Notes: generated from the sequence alone by a model not told the origin. Positions 41,862 to 53,679 are shown, counted from the first letter of the stretch. The stretch is DNA of 64,000 nt from Primulina eburnea (GCF_022965805.1 NW_027331352.1:62001-126000); one strand, 5' to 3'. Program-made: numbers and translations.

Positions 41862-43835
41862 TGTTAGAGTAGATGCCCTACAAGTCAACTGTTGACTAGG
41901 GATTTTATTGACTCAAATGTAATAAACAATCTTTATTTTAATATAATTCATTATTTCATGGTTTGTTAATTCTTTATCTGTATACCCATGTTATCAAACA
42001 TAGATAAAGACCTTGATCATACTTTAATACAAATGAATCGTAATTCGATGTTGAAACTCGTTTGTAAATACTGTATGATCTAAATTCGTTCCTAGTCGAT
42101 TCAGCCGCCTAAAACATGGATAAAGGTCGCTTGAGCTTGAGACTAGCATCTGTGATGTTGTGTACTGCGTTTCTTGGTAAGGGCATGGAGATGTCCAAAC
42201 ATGCAGATGGGTAGTCATATGATGATTATACCGAACAACCCTCCCTCGGACTTTCCAAGTGGTTCTCATACATCGAGAGGATAAGTCCGTGGTTATGATT
42301 GTATACCATTAATCCTTATGACCCGAGACAACTCTGAGGCTCTATATGCTAGGGCTGTGCTTTGACTCGTTTACCGGCTCCAGGAGAGTCATCAGGTGGC
42401 GAGGTTGGGTACAGTCGCGACACATATAGGAGCCAGTGCATTGTAGTCGGGGATTCACCGCTCACCTACGGGTGTGGATATCCTATGTGATCTGATGTAA
42501 TAATAGTGCATGGAATCTCTGGCCAGAGTATGAGATGTACGTTAGAGAAGGAGTTCTCCAATAGTACACGCGATGCCACTATTATATGTAACACATAGTT
42601 ATCGAATTAATATGCAACCCTCGATGAACCAATGGTTGCAGATTCGATCGGGATATATGAGATGAAGGGACCGTACTGTACGTTAATCATAATCGACTGG
42701 TTCTTGCAGGCACTATCAGTGATACCTAGGGGATCATGGGGCGATGCTACTAGACGCTCCTACCATGATCCGATGGGTGCAATCAGAAATGAGTTCTGAC
42801 ATTCTTGATCAAGGTGTTGATGAATAGAATGGGGCTAACTAGGGTAAGCCCGAATAAGAATAAATGTTATTCTGAATCACAAGGAGTTGTGAACCCACGG
42901 CTAGCTGTATCCCTGAACCATTGAGGGTCACACAAGTACTGGATTGTTTGTTCCCGTAGAGAGAATAAATTCAAGAAGTTGAACTTATATTATATAGTAA
43001 ATTCAAGGAGTTGAATTTATGATAAATAAATTTTGAGAGAATAAATTCAAGTAGTTGAATTTATAAAATGTGATAATTTAATTTATTAAACTCAAATGTT
43101 GGGTTTATTAAATATTAAATTTTGGAGGTGATAAAAATTCAAATAGTTGAATTTATAATTTAAATAATAAATTCAAATGTTGAATTTATACTGTATTTAA
43201 TTTATTAAGCTCAAAAGTTGAGTTGATTAATTAATAAATTAAATATGGTGGGTATTATGTTTAATGGGCTTGTAGGAGTACAAGTCCAACATAATAAATA
43301 ATTAAAGTTTTAATGGGCTTTGATTAAATTAATTAAACTAGTTGGACTAGCTCAATTAATTAAATCAAACCCATTAATGTTAATTATGTAATTAGGGTTT
43401 AATTAATTATAAATAATACATATAAAGACAAAACCCTAACCCCACCCACCTCACAACCTCACGTGAGCCTCCATTCCAAAGTGAGAAATTCGGCCACCTT
43501 GATTTATGGTTAGGGTTTGAGCCGTCTCTCAATTTTTCTCTCCTATGCAAAAGTTCTTCTAAATTTCTAGTGCAATTTAGAAGAGGAACAAATCTTCTAG
43601 TCGTGGACCTAATTAGAAGAATCGAAGAAAGTTCGTAGGGAATCATCAAGAGCTAATCCGTTCATACCGGATCAGTTGGAGCCAAGTGATTTAATTCACA
43701 AAGGTATAATTTTCAACTCCCTATGAATGTTTTGTTAAAATCATACGAGCGTCCAAACAAATTTTGATTGTCAAAATAAATAAAAAATTTTAAAACTTCC
43801 GCTGCGTTTGGGCGTGTAGAAAACCGGATCCAACA
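41862..43835 (+). repeat. 5' LTR of the Copia element
   Basis: 1974 bp. Its right part is AT-rich with a repeated TTCAA(A/G)-x-GTTGAATTTAT-like phrase (about 42968-43190). No protein-coding ORF. Confidence 0.92.
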
Positions 43836-43836
43836 G

Positions 43837-43850
43837 TGGTATCAGAGCCA
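43837..43850 (+). promoter_or_regulatory. Primer-binding site of the Copia element
   Basis: TGGTATCAGAGCCA, one base after the LTR, initiator-Met tRNA type. Confidence 0.88.
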
Positions 43851-43985
43851 GGTTTTCTGAATCGTATGATTTAAATTATATTGAATAATTTGTTTCTAAC
43901 CACACAAGAAAATTTTCAGAAATATTGATGCACCATAAAAATTAAATTTTTCGGAAAAACAAAAAAAAAAAAAAAAATTTCGCGA

Positions 43986-44228
43986 TCTGCCCGGAACTGT
44001 TCCGGGCAGACCCCGCGCAGGGCTGCGCGCGCAGCGCGCAGCGCCCTGCGCGCAGGAACGCGCAGCGCGCGCGCGCAGCGTGCGGAACGTCCGCACGCTG
44101 TGCGCCGCCCCGCGCGGCGCACAACGCGGCGCAGCGTGTGGAGCGTCCGCACGCTGCGCGCGGCGTTGCGCGCACCTGTGCGCGCCTGCGCGCACAGGTT
44201 GCTGCCACTGCCCGAAACGTTCGGGCAG
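43986..44228 (+). other. Chain of GC-rich hairpins in the Copia leader
   Basis: At least six stems, mostly consecutive: 43986-44010 (12 bp), 44015-44051 (9 bp), 44076-44100 (11 bp), 44099-44123 (10 bp, sharing its first bases with the previous stem), 44129-44159 (14 bp with one G-U), 44174-44199 (11 bp), and 44208-44228 (9 bp). Several have 3-base loops such as ACG or GCG. The first and last stems both begin CTGCCCG. The rest of the element is AT-rich, so the block stands out sharply. Confidence 0.85.
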
Positions 44229-45732
44229 CGGGGGCGACGACCCGGGATCGTCTCGGGAAGCGTGCAAAATTGATGGGCTTGAATTGTTTGGGCCCGGGGT
44301 GCAATTTTCTGATTTTTCAAAATTATGGGGAAAATTGATATTTTTGAAATTGATTCAATTTTTTATTTTGGAAAATTAATTTTTGGAAAATTAATAATTT
44401 TCTTGTAAAATAAATAATTAGAATATGATTTTAATTATTTATGGTAAAAATGAGTTTTATAAGAAATCAATTATTATTGATTTAATTGGAAATTAAATAA
44501 AAGAGTTTATTTAATTTATTAAATTCTTTAATAATTGTGGTGGTTAGTGATAAAATTATTAGATATATGATTTATCAATTAATTAAATTGTTTAATTAAA
44601 TTGATGTTAATATTTGATATTAAATGCATGAAGGATGATCGAGAGCCTTGACCAATGTGTTAGGTGTATGTTAGGATATTTTACTGTTTTTATTCAATTT
44701 TATAATATTTGATATTATTAAAGTGGGCCTGGTTTATGGCCCGTTCCCACCCCCATGAGATGTATCCCTTATGTGCCATGGCTATTCAAATGTAATAATT
44801 AGAAATAGTGGGAGATCAAGACTGGAAGATGGTGGGCCCGATGATCAAGATGAAGACATGTAAAATATTGGAAGCTTTTGTAATAAGTTGCATTTCCATC
44901 CCTGCATTCACCTAGGTTTGGACCTGGATCCATGTATGGCTCACATGGATCTATTAGTGTTGGCAATCGATCATCCTTATTTATTGTTGAATGTCATATT
45001 ATGATATATGTGATATATAGTAGTATGCATGTATGTATATTATTATATAATATAGTTGCATGAATCCGGCAAACATACAAACTCGTGGCACGCGATTTTC
45101 AAATAAAATGATGAGACAAATTTTTTTAATTAAAATCCCTCATTTTGAATATGATTCAAAATTTATATCAAACCGAATAAGTAAAAATTAAAAGAGTTTA
45201 ATTTTTCCTTGCCTTCTATCAACCGTGGTTGCATGTTGATCGCTACCCGCGGACAGTGTCTGGCTCATATTATTGGGGAGGCCTGTACGCCGGAAAGCTG
45301 TGACTTCCACCGGACATATGATGTGAATTGAGTGGAACTCCCATGACTTCGGCTCATATTATTGGGGGAACTCATGGCGACCGTCCACTACAATTCAATA
45401 TTGATGGGTTGGTTTGACACGTGAAAATAAACGGCGTCATATTATTGGGTCCTTATTAAACGTGAGGCAAAACACGCGGAGGTTGCATAGGGATGCAATT
45501 GGACTCTACCTTTTAGAAATTATAATTGGCTGATATTATTCGGGATTATAATTGGCTAATTGGACTCTACGTGCCTACTAAGGAAATACGATTTCCCTTT
45601 TTCATCAGAGGGTGGTGGAAATGTCAAAATAGTGGGAGGGTAATTTATAAAATGAAATCCATATTTTATATCTTAGAATTATTTTAAAATTATCAGTAAC
45701 ATTTATCTGTTTTCATTTTCAGTATATATACG
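44229..45732 (+). other. Copia leader, AT-rich part with a repeated motif
   Basis: No credible ORF. A (G/C)-CTCATATTATTGGG-type motif occurs four times, near 45262, 45349, 45434 and 45526, at intervals of about 85-95 bp, just upstream of the polyprotein start. Confidence 0.6.
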
Positions 45733-48700
45733 ATGTCTACTCGTAACCCGCTTTCAATCATTCTCGATCAAAACAAATTGACTGGCCCTAACTATAATGA
45801 CTGGTTTCGAAATTTAAAGATTATTCTGAACTCGGAAAAGATTCTGTATGTGCTTGATAAGAAGCCACCGAAGGAAGCACCTTCAAATGTCACTCCGACT
45901 AAATTGGCTGAGCTTGAAAAATGGTGGGACCATGACATTCAAGCTAAGAGCTACATGTTGGCTTCTATGTCGAATGAACTGCATAAGCGGTTCGAGGAGG
46001 CTGTGAATGCTGCTGACATTCACTTACATCTGAAAGAATTGTATGCTGTACAAACTCGTTCAGAGAGATATGCTGTTATTAAAGAACTCATGACTACACG
46101 CTTGCGAGATGGGGCTTCGGTCCATGAGCATGGTGTTAGGATGATTGGGCTCATCGAGAAGTTGGTGGGACTCGACTTGGTTATCCCTAGTGAGCTCTCG
46201 ACTGATATTCTCTTGTTGTCTCTGCCCTCTTCGTTCGATGGATTTGTGGTTAACTTTAATATGAATAAGCTTGAGGCCACCCTTGAAGAGTTGGTCAATA
46301 TGCTTACTAGTTATGAGGCCACAATCAAAAAGGATAAGCCTGTTTTTCTAGTGGGTTCTTCGTCCGGCACGAAAAAGGGAACCCCATACAAAGGCAAGAA
46401 GCGTTCTGCCCCTCCAAAGAAGAACAAGCCTAACAAAAAGCCATACAAGAAACCTAATCCGGGGCCCACAAAGCCTGACAAGTCAGAACAAATCTGTTTC
46501 CACTGCAACAAGCCTGGACACTGGAGGCGTAATTGCGCGGAGTATCTTGCCCAGAAGCGTTCTGGCCATGGTATGTTTTATATTGAAGTTAATGTTTCTA
46601 TTAATTCCTCTTCTTGGGTATTGGATACCGGATGTGGTTCTCATCTATGCAATGATTTGCAGGTGATGGGAAGAAGCAAGAGGCTTAGAGATGGTGAGAC
46701 CTTTCTAAGACTAGGAAATGGAGCAAGGGTTGCTGCTACTGCCATTGGAGACGTTACTTTAATTTTGGACAATAATTTTAAGTTATTTTTGAGAGATGTT
46801 TTATTTGTTCCTGAATTGGTTAAAAACATTATTTCTATTTCTATGCTTGATAGGGATGGTTATTCTTGTGTTTTTGCTAAAGGTGTTTGCAATTTATACA
46901 AGAATGAATGTTTGATTGGAACTGGAGAATTAACAAATGATCTCTATAACTTAAAATTGAAAGAGATTCCTTTAAACAATGTCCAAGCGCATACGAAAAC
47001 AACAACAAACAAAAGAAAAATAGAAAATCCAAATCCCGCACAAATGTGGCACGCTAGACTAGGTCATATTTCTCAAAGAAGGATGCACAAGCTAGTGGGA
47101 GAAGGCATGTTTGACTTGTCAGACATAAATTCTCTACCTACTTGTGAGTCCTGTCTAAAAGGAAAAATGACTAAGACTCCATTCAATGGAAAAGTAGAAC
47201 GTGCACATGGTCTATTGGATTTGATCCATACAGACGTTTGTGGCCCGCTAAGTGTTAGCACAAAATTTGGGCATTCCTACTTCATTACCTTTACTGATGA
47301 CCATTCGAGGTATGGGTATGTTTATTTGATGAAACATAAATCTGAAGCATTTGAAAGGTTCAAAGAGTTCAGATCTGAAGTAGAAAATCAGCTAGAAAGA
47401 AGTATTAAGGCACTTCGATCTGATCGAGGTGGAGAATACTTGAGTGCTGAATTTTTGGGTTATCTAAAAGAGAATGGGATTCTCTCACAGTGGACTCCAC
47501 CAGCAACACCACAATTGAATGGTGTTTCTGAACGTCGTAATCGAACATTGATGGACATGGTTCGATCTATGATGGGATTCACTGAATTGCCTACAATGTT
47601 TTGGGGTTTTGCGCTTGAAACTGCGGCAATGTTGTTGAATAATGTCCATACTAAAGCAGTGGATAAAACACCATATGAGATATGGATGGGGAAACCTCCC
47701 AAGTATTCTTACTTAAGAATATGGGGATGTCCTGCTTATGTGAAGCAGACAGTGGGAGACAAATTGGATAGTAGATCCACTTTGTGCTACTTTGTAGGAT
47801 ATCCAAAGAATTCTATTGGATATTATTTTTATCATCCTAATGAAGCAAAAGTGTTTGTTTCAAGAAATGCCACCTTTTTGGAAAGGGAGTTTCTATTAGA
47901 TAGAAAAGGCAAGATGATAGAACTTGAAGAAATTCAAGATACTCCCTCAACTTTAGAAGTTGAACCTAATCCCCTAGAACCAGTAGTTGAAGTACAAGCT
48001 CCTAGAAAGTCTGATAGAGTTATTAGACCACCTGCCAGATATACACTTCTTCATGAACAAGGCCATGATGAGCCTTGTGTTGGATGCGATCCAATGAATT
48101 TCAAAGAAGCAATATCTGATACTGATTCAACTAAATGGCTTGAAGCCATGCAGTCAGAAATGGACTCTATGTATTCAAACCAAGTCTGGACATTAGTGGA
48201 TCCACCTGAGGGAATCGTTCCCATAGGATGCAAATGGATCTACAAAAGAAAGCTTGGGGCGGATGGGAAGGTACTGACCTTCAAAGCAAGACTGGTTGCA
48301 AAAGGTTATACTCAAAGGCAAGGAATTGACTATGAGGAAACTTTTTCACCAGTAGCTATGTTTAAGTCCATTAGAATACTACTAGCCATAGCAGCATGGT
48401 ATGACTATGAGATATGGCAAATGGATGTAAAGACTGCATTCCTCAATGGAGACATCAAAGAAGAAATTTATATGTCTCAACCTGAGGGATACACATCAGT
48501 AGGAAGTGAGCATAAGGTATGCAAACTTCAGAGATCAATATATGGTCTCAAGCAGGCATCGAGGAGTTGGAACCTCAGATTTGACAGCACTATCAAAGAG
48601 TTTGGTTTTGCTAAAAATCCTGAGGAACCATGTGTGTACAAGAAAGTTAGTGGGAGTGCAGTGACATTCCTGGTACTTTATGTTGATGATATCCTGCTCA

Positions 48701-49665
48701 TTGGGAATGATATAGGATTACTGCAATCAACTAAAGTATGGTTAGCCAGTAAATTCTCCATGAAGGACATGGGTGAAGCATCCTATGTATTAGGAATACA
48801 AATCTATAGAGATAGATCAAAAAGGATATTGGGGCTCACCCAAGCCACATATATCGATACCATTATAAAACGATTCTCTATGGAAGAGTCCAAGAGAGGA
48901 TACTTACCAATGTGTCATGGTATTACTCTATCTAAAGCTATGTGTCCCAAAACTGATGAAGAGATAGAGATGATGACACGTATTCCATATGCGTCAGCCA
49001 TTGGTAGTATCATGTATGGTATGATATCGACACGTCCTGATGTTGCTTACTCTTTGAGTGTTACAAGCAGATATCAGGCGAACCCTGGTCCAATGCATTG
49101 GAAGGCCGTGAAAGATATTCTTAAGTACTTGAGAAGGACTAAGAACTTGTTCATGGTCTATGGGGGTGGAGAATTAAAATTGGAAGGCTACACTGATTCT
49201 AGCTTCCAATGTGATGTAGATGATTCGAAATCGACCTCTGGTTTTGTATTCATGCTTAATGGTGCGGCTGTCTCTTGGAAAAGTTCCAAGCAAGACACCG
49301 TTGCGGATTCCACCACTGAAGCTGAGTACATTGCTGCATCTGCTGCAGCGAAAGAGGCAGTTTGGATGAGGAATTTTGTCCAAGAGTTGGGCGTTATTCC
49401 TAATGGAGTTGATCCAGTCCCGGTGTACTGCGACAACACTGGTGCCATTGCGCAAGCAAAGGAACCAAGGTCTCATCAGCGATCCAAACATGTACTGAGG
49501 AAATTCCACATCATCCGGGAGATTGTGGGAAGGGGAGACATATCAGTCGAAAGAGTCCCCTCTGCAGATAACGTTGCCGATCCACTTACGAAGCCCTTGC
49601 CAGGACCATTGTTTGAGAAGCATCGCGAAGCAATGGGATTAAAGTTTATGGGTAGTTGGCTCTAG
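45733..49665 (+). CDS. gag-pol: Copia gag-pol polyprotein, intact (1310 aa)
   Basis: Single ORF in Ty1/Copia order. Gag (about residues 1-270) starts MSTRNPLSIIL and ends with a Lys/Pro-rich linker and a CFHCNKPGHWRRNC knuckle (about 255-268). The protease has WVLDTGCGSH (about 294). Integrase has an HARLGH zinc region (about 440), catalytic D in HTDVCGP (about 498), D in RSDRGGEY (about 562) and E in NGVSERRN (about 599). RT has the YVDDILLIG box (about 982), and RNase H has TDSSF and STTEAEY (about 1152-1200). The ATG at 45733 is the first of the frame and matches conserved gag starts. No stop or frameshift; all listed catalytic residues are present. Confidence 0.95.
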   Translation: MSTRNPLSIILDQNKLTGPNYNDWFRNLKIILNSEKILYVLDKKPPKEAPSNVTPTKLAELEKWWDHDIQAKSYMLASMSNELHKRFEEAVNAADIHLHLKELYAVQTRSERYAVIKELMTTRLRDGASVHEHGVRMIGLIEKLVGLDLVIPSELSTDILLLSLPSSFDGFVVNFNMNKLEATLEELVNMLTSYEATIKKDKPVFLVGSSSGTKKGTPYKGKKRSAPPKKNKPNKKPYKKPNPGPTKPDKSEQICFHCNKPGHWRRNCAEYLAQKRSGHGMFYIEVNVSINSSSWVLDTGCGSHLCNDLQVMGRSKRLRDGETFLRLGNGARVAATAIGDVTLILDNNFKLFLRDVLFVPELVKNIISISMLDRDGYSCVFAKGVCNLYKNECLIGTGELTNDLYNLKLKEIPLNNVQAHTKTTTNKRKIENPNPAQMWHARLGHISQRRMHKLVGEGMFDLSDINSLPTCESCLKGKMTKTPFNGKVERAHGLLDLIHTDVCGPLSVSTKFGHSYFITFTDDHSRYGYVYLMKHKSEAFERFKEFRSEVENQLERSIKALRSDRGGEYLSAEFLGYLKENGILSQWTPPATPQLNGVSERRNRTLMDMVRSMMGFTELPTMFWGFALETAAMLLNNVHTKAVDKTPYEIWMGKPPKYSYLRIWGCPAYVKQTVGDKLDSRSTLCYFVGYPKNSIGYYFYHPNEAKVFVSRNATFLEREFLLDRKGKMIELEEIQDTPSTLEVEPNPLEPVVEVQAPRKSDRVIRPPARYTLLHEQGHDEPCVGCDPMNFKEAISDTDSTKWLEAMQSEMDSMYSNQVWTLVDPPEGIVPIGCKWIYKRKLGADGKVLTFKARLVAKGYTQRQGIDYEETFSPVAMFKSIRILLAIAAWYDYEIWQMDVKTAFLNGDIKEEIYMSQPEGYTSVGSEHKVCKLQRSIYGLKQASRSWNLRFDSTIKEFGFAKNPEEPCVYKKVSGSAVTFLVLYVDDILLIGNDIGLLQSTKVWLASKFSMKDMGEASYVLGIQIYRDRSKRILGLTQATYIDTIIKRFSMEESKRGYLPMCHGITLSKAMCPKTDEEIEMMTRIPYASAIGSIMYGMISTRPDVAYSLSVTSRYQANPGPMHWKAVKDILKYLRRTKNLFMVYGGGELKLEGYTDSSFQCDVDDSKSTSGFVFMLNGAAVSWKSSKQDTVADSTTEAEYIAASAAAKEAVWMRNFVQELGVIPNGVDPVPVYCDNTGAIAQAKEPRSHQRSKHVLRKFHIIREIVGRGDISVERVPSADNVADPLTKPLPGPLFEKHREAMGLKFMGSWL

Positions 49666-49667
49666 GG

Positions 49668-49679
49668 CAAGTGGGAGAT
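49668..49679 (+). promoter_or_regulatory. Polypurine tract of the Copia element
   Basis: CAAGTGGGAGAT directly before the 3' LTR, the common plant Copia form. Confidence 0.8.
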
Positions 49680-51653
49680 TGTTAGAGTAGATGCCCTACA
49701 AGTCAACTGTTGACTAGGGATTTTATTGACTCAAGTGTAATAAACAATCTTTATTTTAATATAATTCATTATTTCATGGTTTGTTAATTCTTTATCTGTA
49801 TACCCATGTTATCAAACATAGATAAAGACCTTGATCATACTTTAATACAAATGAATCGTAATTCGATGTTGAAACTCGTTTGTAAATACTGTATGATCTA
49901 AATTCGTTCCTAGTCGATTCAGCCGCCTAAAACATGGATAAAGGTCGCTTGAGCTTGAGACTAGCATCTGTGATGTTGTGTACTGCGTTTCTTGGTAAGG
50001 GCATGGAGATGTCCAAACATGCAGATGGGTAGTCATATGATGATTATACCGAACAACCCTCCCTCGGACTTTCCAAGTGGTTCTCATACATCGAGAGGAT
50101 AAGTCCGTGGTTATGATTGTATACCATTAGTCCTTATGACCCGAGACAACTCTGAGGCTCTATATGCTAGGGCTGTGCTTTGACTCGTTTACCGGCTCCA
50201 GGAGAGTCATCAGGTGGCGAGGTTGGGTACAGTCGCGACACATATAGGAGCCAGTGCATTGTAGTCGGGGATTCACCGCTCACCTACGGGTGTGGATATC
50301 CTATGTGATCTGATGTAATAATAGTGCATGGAATCTCTGGCCAGAGTATGAGATGTACGTTGGAGAAGGAGTTCTCCAATAGTACACGCGATGCCACTAT
50401 TATATGTAACACATAGTTATCGAATTAATATGCAACCCTCGATGAACCAATGGTTGCAGATTCGATCGGGATATATGAGATGAAGGGACCGTACTGTACG
50501 TTAATCATAATCGACTGGTTCTTGCAGGCACTATCAGTGATACCTAGGGGATCATGGGGCGATGCTACTAGACGCTCCTACCATGATCCGATGGGTGCAA
50601 TCAGAAATGAGTTCTGACATTCTTGATCAAGGTGTTGATGAATAGAATGGGGCTAACTAGGGTAAGCCCGAATAAGAATAAATGTTATTCTGAATCACAA
50701 GGAGTTGTGAACCCACGGCTAGCTGTATCCCTGAACCATTGAGGGTCACACAAGTACTGGATTGTTTGTTCCCGTAGAGAGAATAAATTCAAGAAGTTGA
50801 ATTTATATTATATAGTAAATTCAAGGAGTTGAATTTATGATAAATAAATTTTGAGAGAATAAATTCAAGTAGTTGAATTTATAAAATGTGATAATTTAAT
50901 TTATTAAACTCAAATGTTGGGTTTATTAAATATTAAATTTTGGAGGTGATAAAAATTCAAATAGTTGAATTTATAATTTAAATAATAAATTCAAATGTTG
51001 AATTTATACTGTATTTAATTTATTAAGCTCAAAAGTTGAGTTGATTAATTAATAAATTAAATATGGTGGGTATTATGTTTAATGGGCTTGTAGGAGTACA
51101 AGTCCAACATAATAAATAATTAAAGTTTTAATGGGCTTTGATTAAATTAATTAAACTAGTTGGACTAGCTCAATTAATTAAATCAAACCCATTAATGTTA
51201 ATTATGTAATTAGGATTTAATTAATTATAAATAATACATATAAAGACAAAACCCTAACCCCACCCACCTCACAACCTCACGTGAGCCTCCATTCCAAAGT
51301 GAGAAATTCGGCCACCTTGATTTATGGTTAGGGTTTGAGCCGTCTCTCAATTTTTCTCTCCTATGCAAAAGTTCTTCTAAATTTCTAGTGCAATTTAGAA
51401 GAGGAACAAATCTTCTAGTCGTGGACCTAATTAGAAGAATCGAAGAAAGTTCGTAGGGAATCATCAAGAGCTAATCCGTTCATACCGGATCAATTGGAGC
51501 CAAGTGATTTAATTCACAAAGGTATAATTTTCAACTCCCTATGAATGTTTTGTTAAAATCATACGAGCGTCCAAACAAATTTTGATTGTCAAAATAAATA
51601 AAACATTTTAAAACTTCCGCTACGTTTGGGCGTGTAGAAAACCGGATCCAACA
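49680..51653 (+). repeat. 3' LTR of the Copia element
   Basis: 1974 bp. Visible differences from the 5' LTR are mostly transitions (for example near 49735, 50128, 50361, 50802, 51214, 51492, 51604 and 51622). Confidence 0.92.
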
Positions 51654-51913
51654 GACCCACCTCCGGCATATGGTGGTGGATAGTAGGAGGTTAGCACTGG
51701 AGGAGGTGGTGAGAAGTAGTATGTGCCGCTGGGTGGTGGATGTGATGAAACCGGCGGTGGCTGCGGGGGAGAGTAAATGGGTTGACATGGATTGTCACAA
51801 GATGAGCACTTAGTGCAGGCTAATTGGTCCTTAGACGAAACTGCTGCTATGGACTGAGAAGACTCGCAAAATGAAGAGAAAGCTAGTATGGTGAAGAGGA
51901 GGAAAAGGGCCAT
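51654..51913 (-). pseudogene. Extensin-like proline-rich secreted protein gene, 5' part
   Basis: ATG at 51913-51911. The N-terminus MALFLLFTILAFSSFC is a signal peptide. A Cys cluster follows (C-x2-C-x2-C-x3-C, residues about 34-43), then Pro-rich blocks (SPPQPPPV, SHPPPSG, FSPPPPV, YYPPPYAGGG) typical of short extensin/hydroxyproline-rich cell-wall proteins. The coding region is broken in the GGGS codons by the Copia element and resumes at 41856. Without the insertion about 150 aa would be read. A cell-wall structural role is inferred from composition; I cannot name an orthologue. Confidence 0.7.
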
Positions 51914-52354
51914 TGAGAATCTTTATAAACGAGAGTGGGTATTGTGGAGTTGAGAAAGAGAGGTGCTTGGTGGAAAACAAGTGGAAAATCTTTAAAAAGG
52001 AATGGGAGGTTCATATACATTGGTTTGGACAAAGATTGTGGCCACATGCTAGTTATTTTAAAAGTCAAAATCTTTTAATTTTATTTTTGATAATTTAATA
52101 ATTGCATTGTAAACATAAATTAATATACAATTGTAAAATATATGAAAAAAATACAATTTACCCTAATTATATTGGATATGCTCGATATGGTATTTTTTTA
52201 GTTTTTGAATGAACCACGTTACCCAAGAAATATCTCTATGGGCCCACAGATATGGGTCATCATGTCTCAAAATCATTTTCATGTCAATCAGTGCATGTGG
52301 TATGGGGTCGATGTGACAAGACTAGCAGAAATATGGGTTGTAAGTAATGACAGT
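51914..52354. other. Upstream flank of the extensin-like gene
   Basis: Contains the putative promoter region of the minus-strand gene, but no clear TATA box at normal distance; a TTTATAAAG at 51929-51921 is too close to the ATG. No other gene seen. Confidence 0.4.
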
Positions 52355-53673
52355 TGATAAGTGCAATTTATTGTACTTTTATTACTTGTTATTAACTTGA
52401 AATTTTGTGATTCTTGAGCAGGTTTTATGTGATTTGTTGTTATTTTTGTTATTGAAATTTGGAAGCTTAGAATGAGAATTTGAAGTAATAAATTGATGAA
52501 TTAGAAAGTGCAAAGGAAAATTTTCGCCGAAGCAAGACCGCACCCGCGGTCTTGTCAGCACCGCACCCGCGGTCTTAGTTTTGTGAAAAATCATTTTTGT
52601 TGCGAAGCACGACCGCACCCACGGTCATGCACAGACAGAGTCCGGAAATTCTGAAACTTTGGTGTGCTGCGCATGGGAGTTGCTGACTTTGATGTTTTGC
52701 GTATAAGACTTGTCTAAGACTATAAAAGGCCTCTATTATTCATCATTTAGGTCATTGGGGAGCCAAGGGAAGGATTGGAGGCTGCTGAAGAAAGATTGAA
52801 GATCAAGTTCATCAAGTTCTTGAGAATTCTCTTGCACACTTTTGGAAAGGAATTTTATTGCACTCCAAGCTCTTGTTCTAAGTTCTTCTTTCTTTATTTC
52901 ATGTTTATTTGATATGTCTTGTTTAAGATTTGTGTGTTGTGTTATTTTTATTATGAACTAATTTTTATTTCTAGAGGAATGATGGAACAAAACTAGAAAC
53001 CATGTGTTGGGATTTATGATTTATTCTATATAAGTTCCTTATTGTTCATTTGTATTTTTCCAATCTTAATGCTTTCATTTTATTGGCCATATCTTGAATG
53101 ATTCTTATGTTTATAATTTATCACTTGGAAAAGGAAATTTATAAACAAGAAAGGGAAAAATACATCGATAGTATTTATATAGTTCGGGAGGACATATATT
53201 GCTATTGAAGCCATTAAAAGAATTTAGTGCTTATTGTGTTATTTAATCATAGATTGTTGATGGGGACGTTACAATCTGTTGTTAGATAATTAGTATCTAC
53301 TTAGCACTCGGGAGAGGGAGTAGATAATTTAGAATTCTTGGCTAAGGTATAATAAGGACATTTATAATATAGCTACACAAAATAACACATGGTGGATAGT
53401 TGCGTGAAATCGGACCTCTAGATCTTTTATTCCATAGTTATTTGTTATAAAAAGTTTGTGTTATAATATAATTAAATTCATTTTCAATTTAGTTATTGGT
53501 GAAAACAAATCTGTTAATTGATTTTTCTAAATAAAATTGAGACTATTTTAATTGCAAGCATTAATATACATTTAAATACATACTCCTAGTGGGATCGACA
53601 CTTGTACTCAAAAATACATTTTATTACAAACTTGACGTTATGCACTTGCAAGCAATTAAGAAAACACGCAACA
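52355..53673 (+). repeat. 5' LTR of the Athila-like element (1319 bp)
   Basis: Starts TGATAAGTGCAATTTA, a typical Athila LTR start, and ends CGCAACA just before the PBS. It contains three copies of a short GC palindrome (GACCGCACCCGCGGTC-like) near 52536, 52558 and 52608. Confidence 0.75.
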
Positions 53674-53679
53674 AGTTTT

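Larger units (their letters stand above)
41862..51653 (+). mobile_element. Complete, young Ty1/Copia element (9792 bp)
   Basis: Two 1974-bp LTRs (TGTTAGAG...ATCCAACA) of equal length with about eight visible differences. GACCC duplication at 41857-41861 and 51654-51658. It has an initiator-Met PBS, an unusually long leader (about 1.9 kb), a single uninterrupted gag-pol ORF and a polypurine tract. It is inserted in a host extensin-like gene in the opposite orientation. All parts needed for movement are present by inspection. Confidence 0.93.

Noticed and set aside
43896..44379. Several overlapping Arg/Ala/Cys-rich ORFs on both strands
   Set aside because: They are caused by the GC-rich hairpin block, which has few stops in any frame. 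No codon pattern or motif supports a protein.
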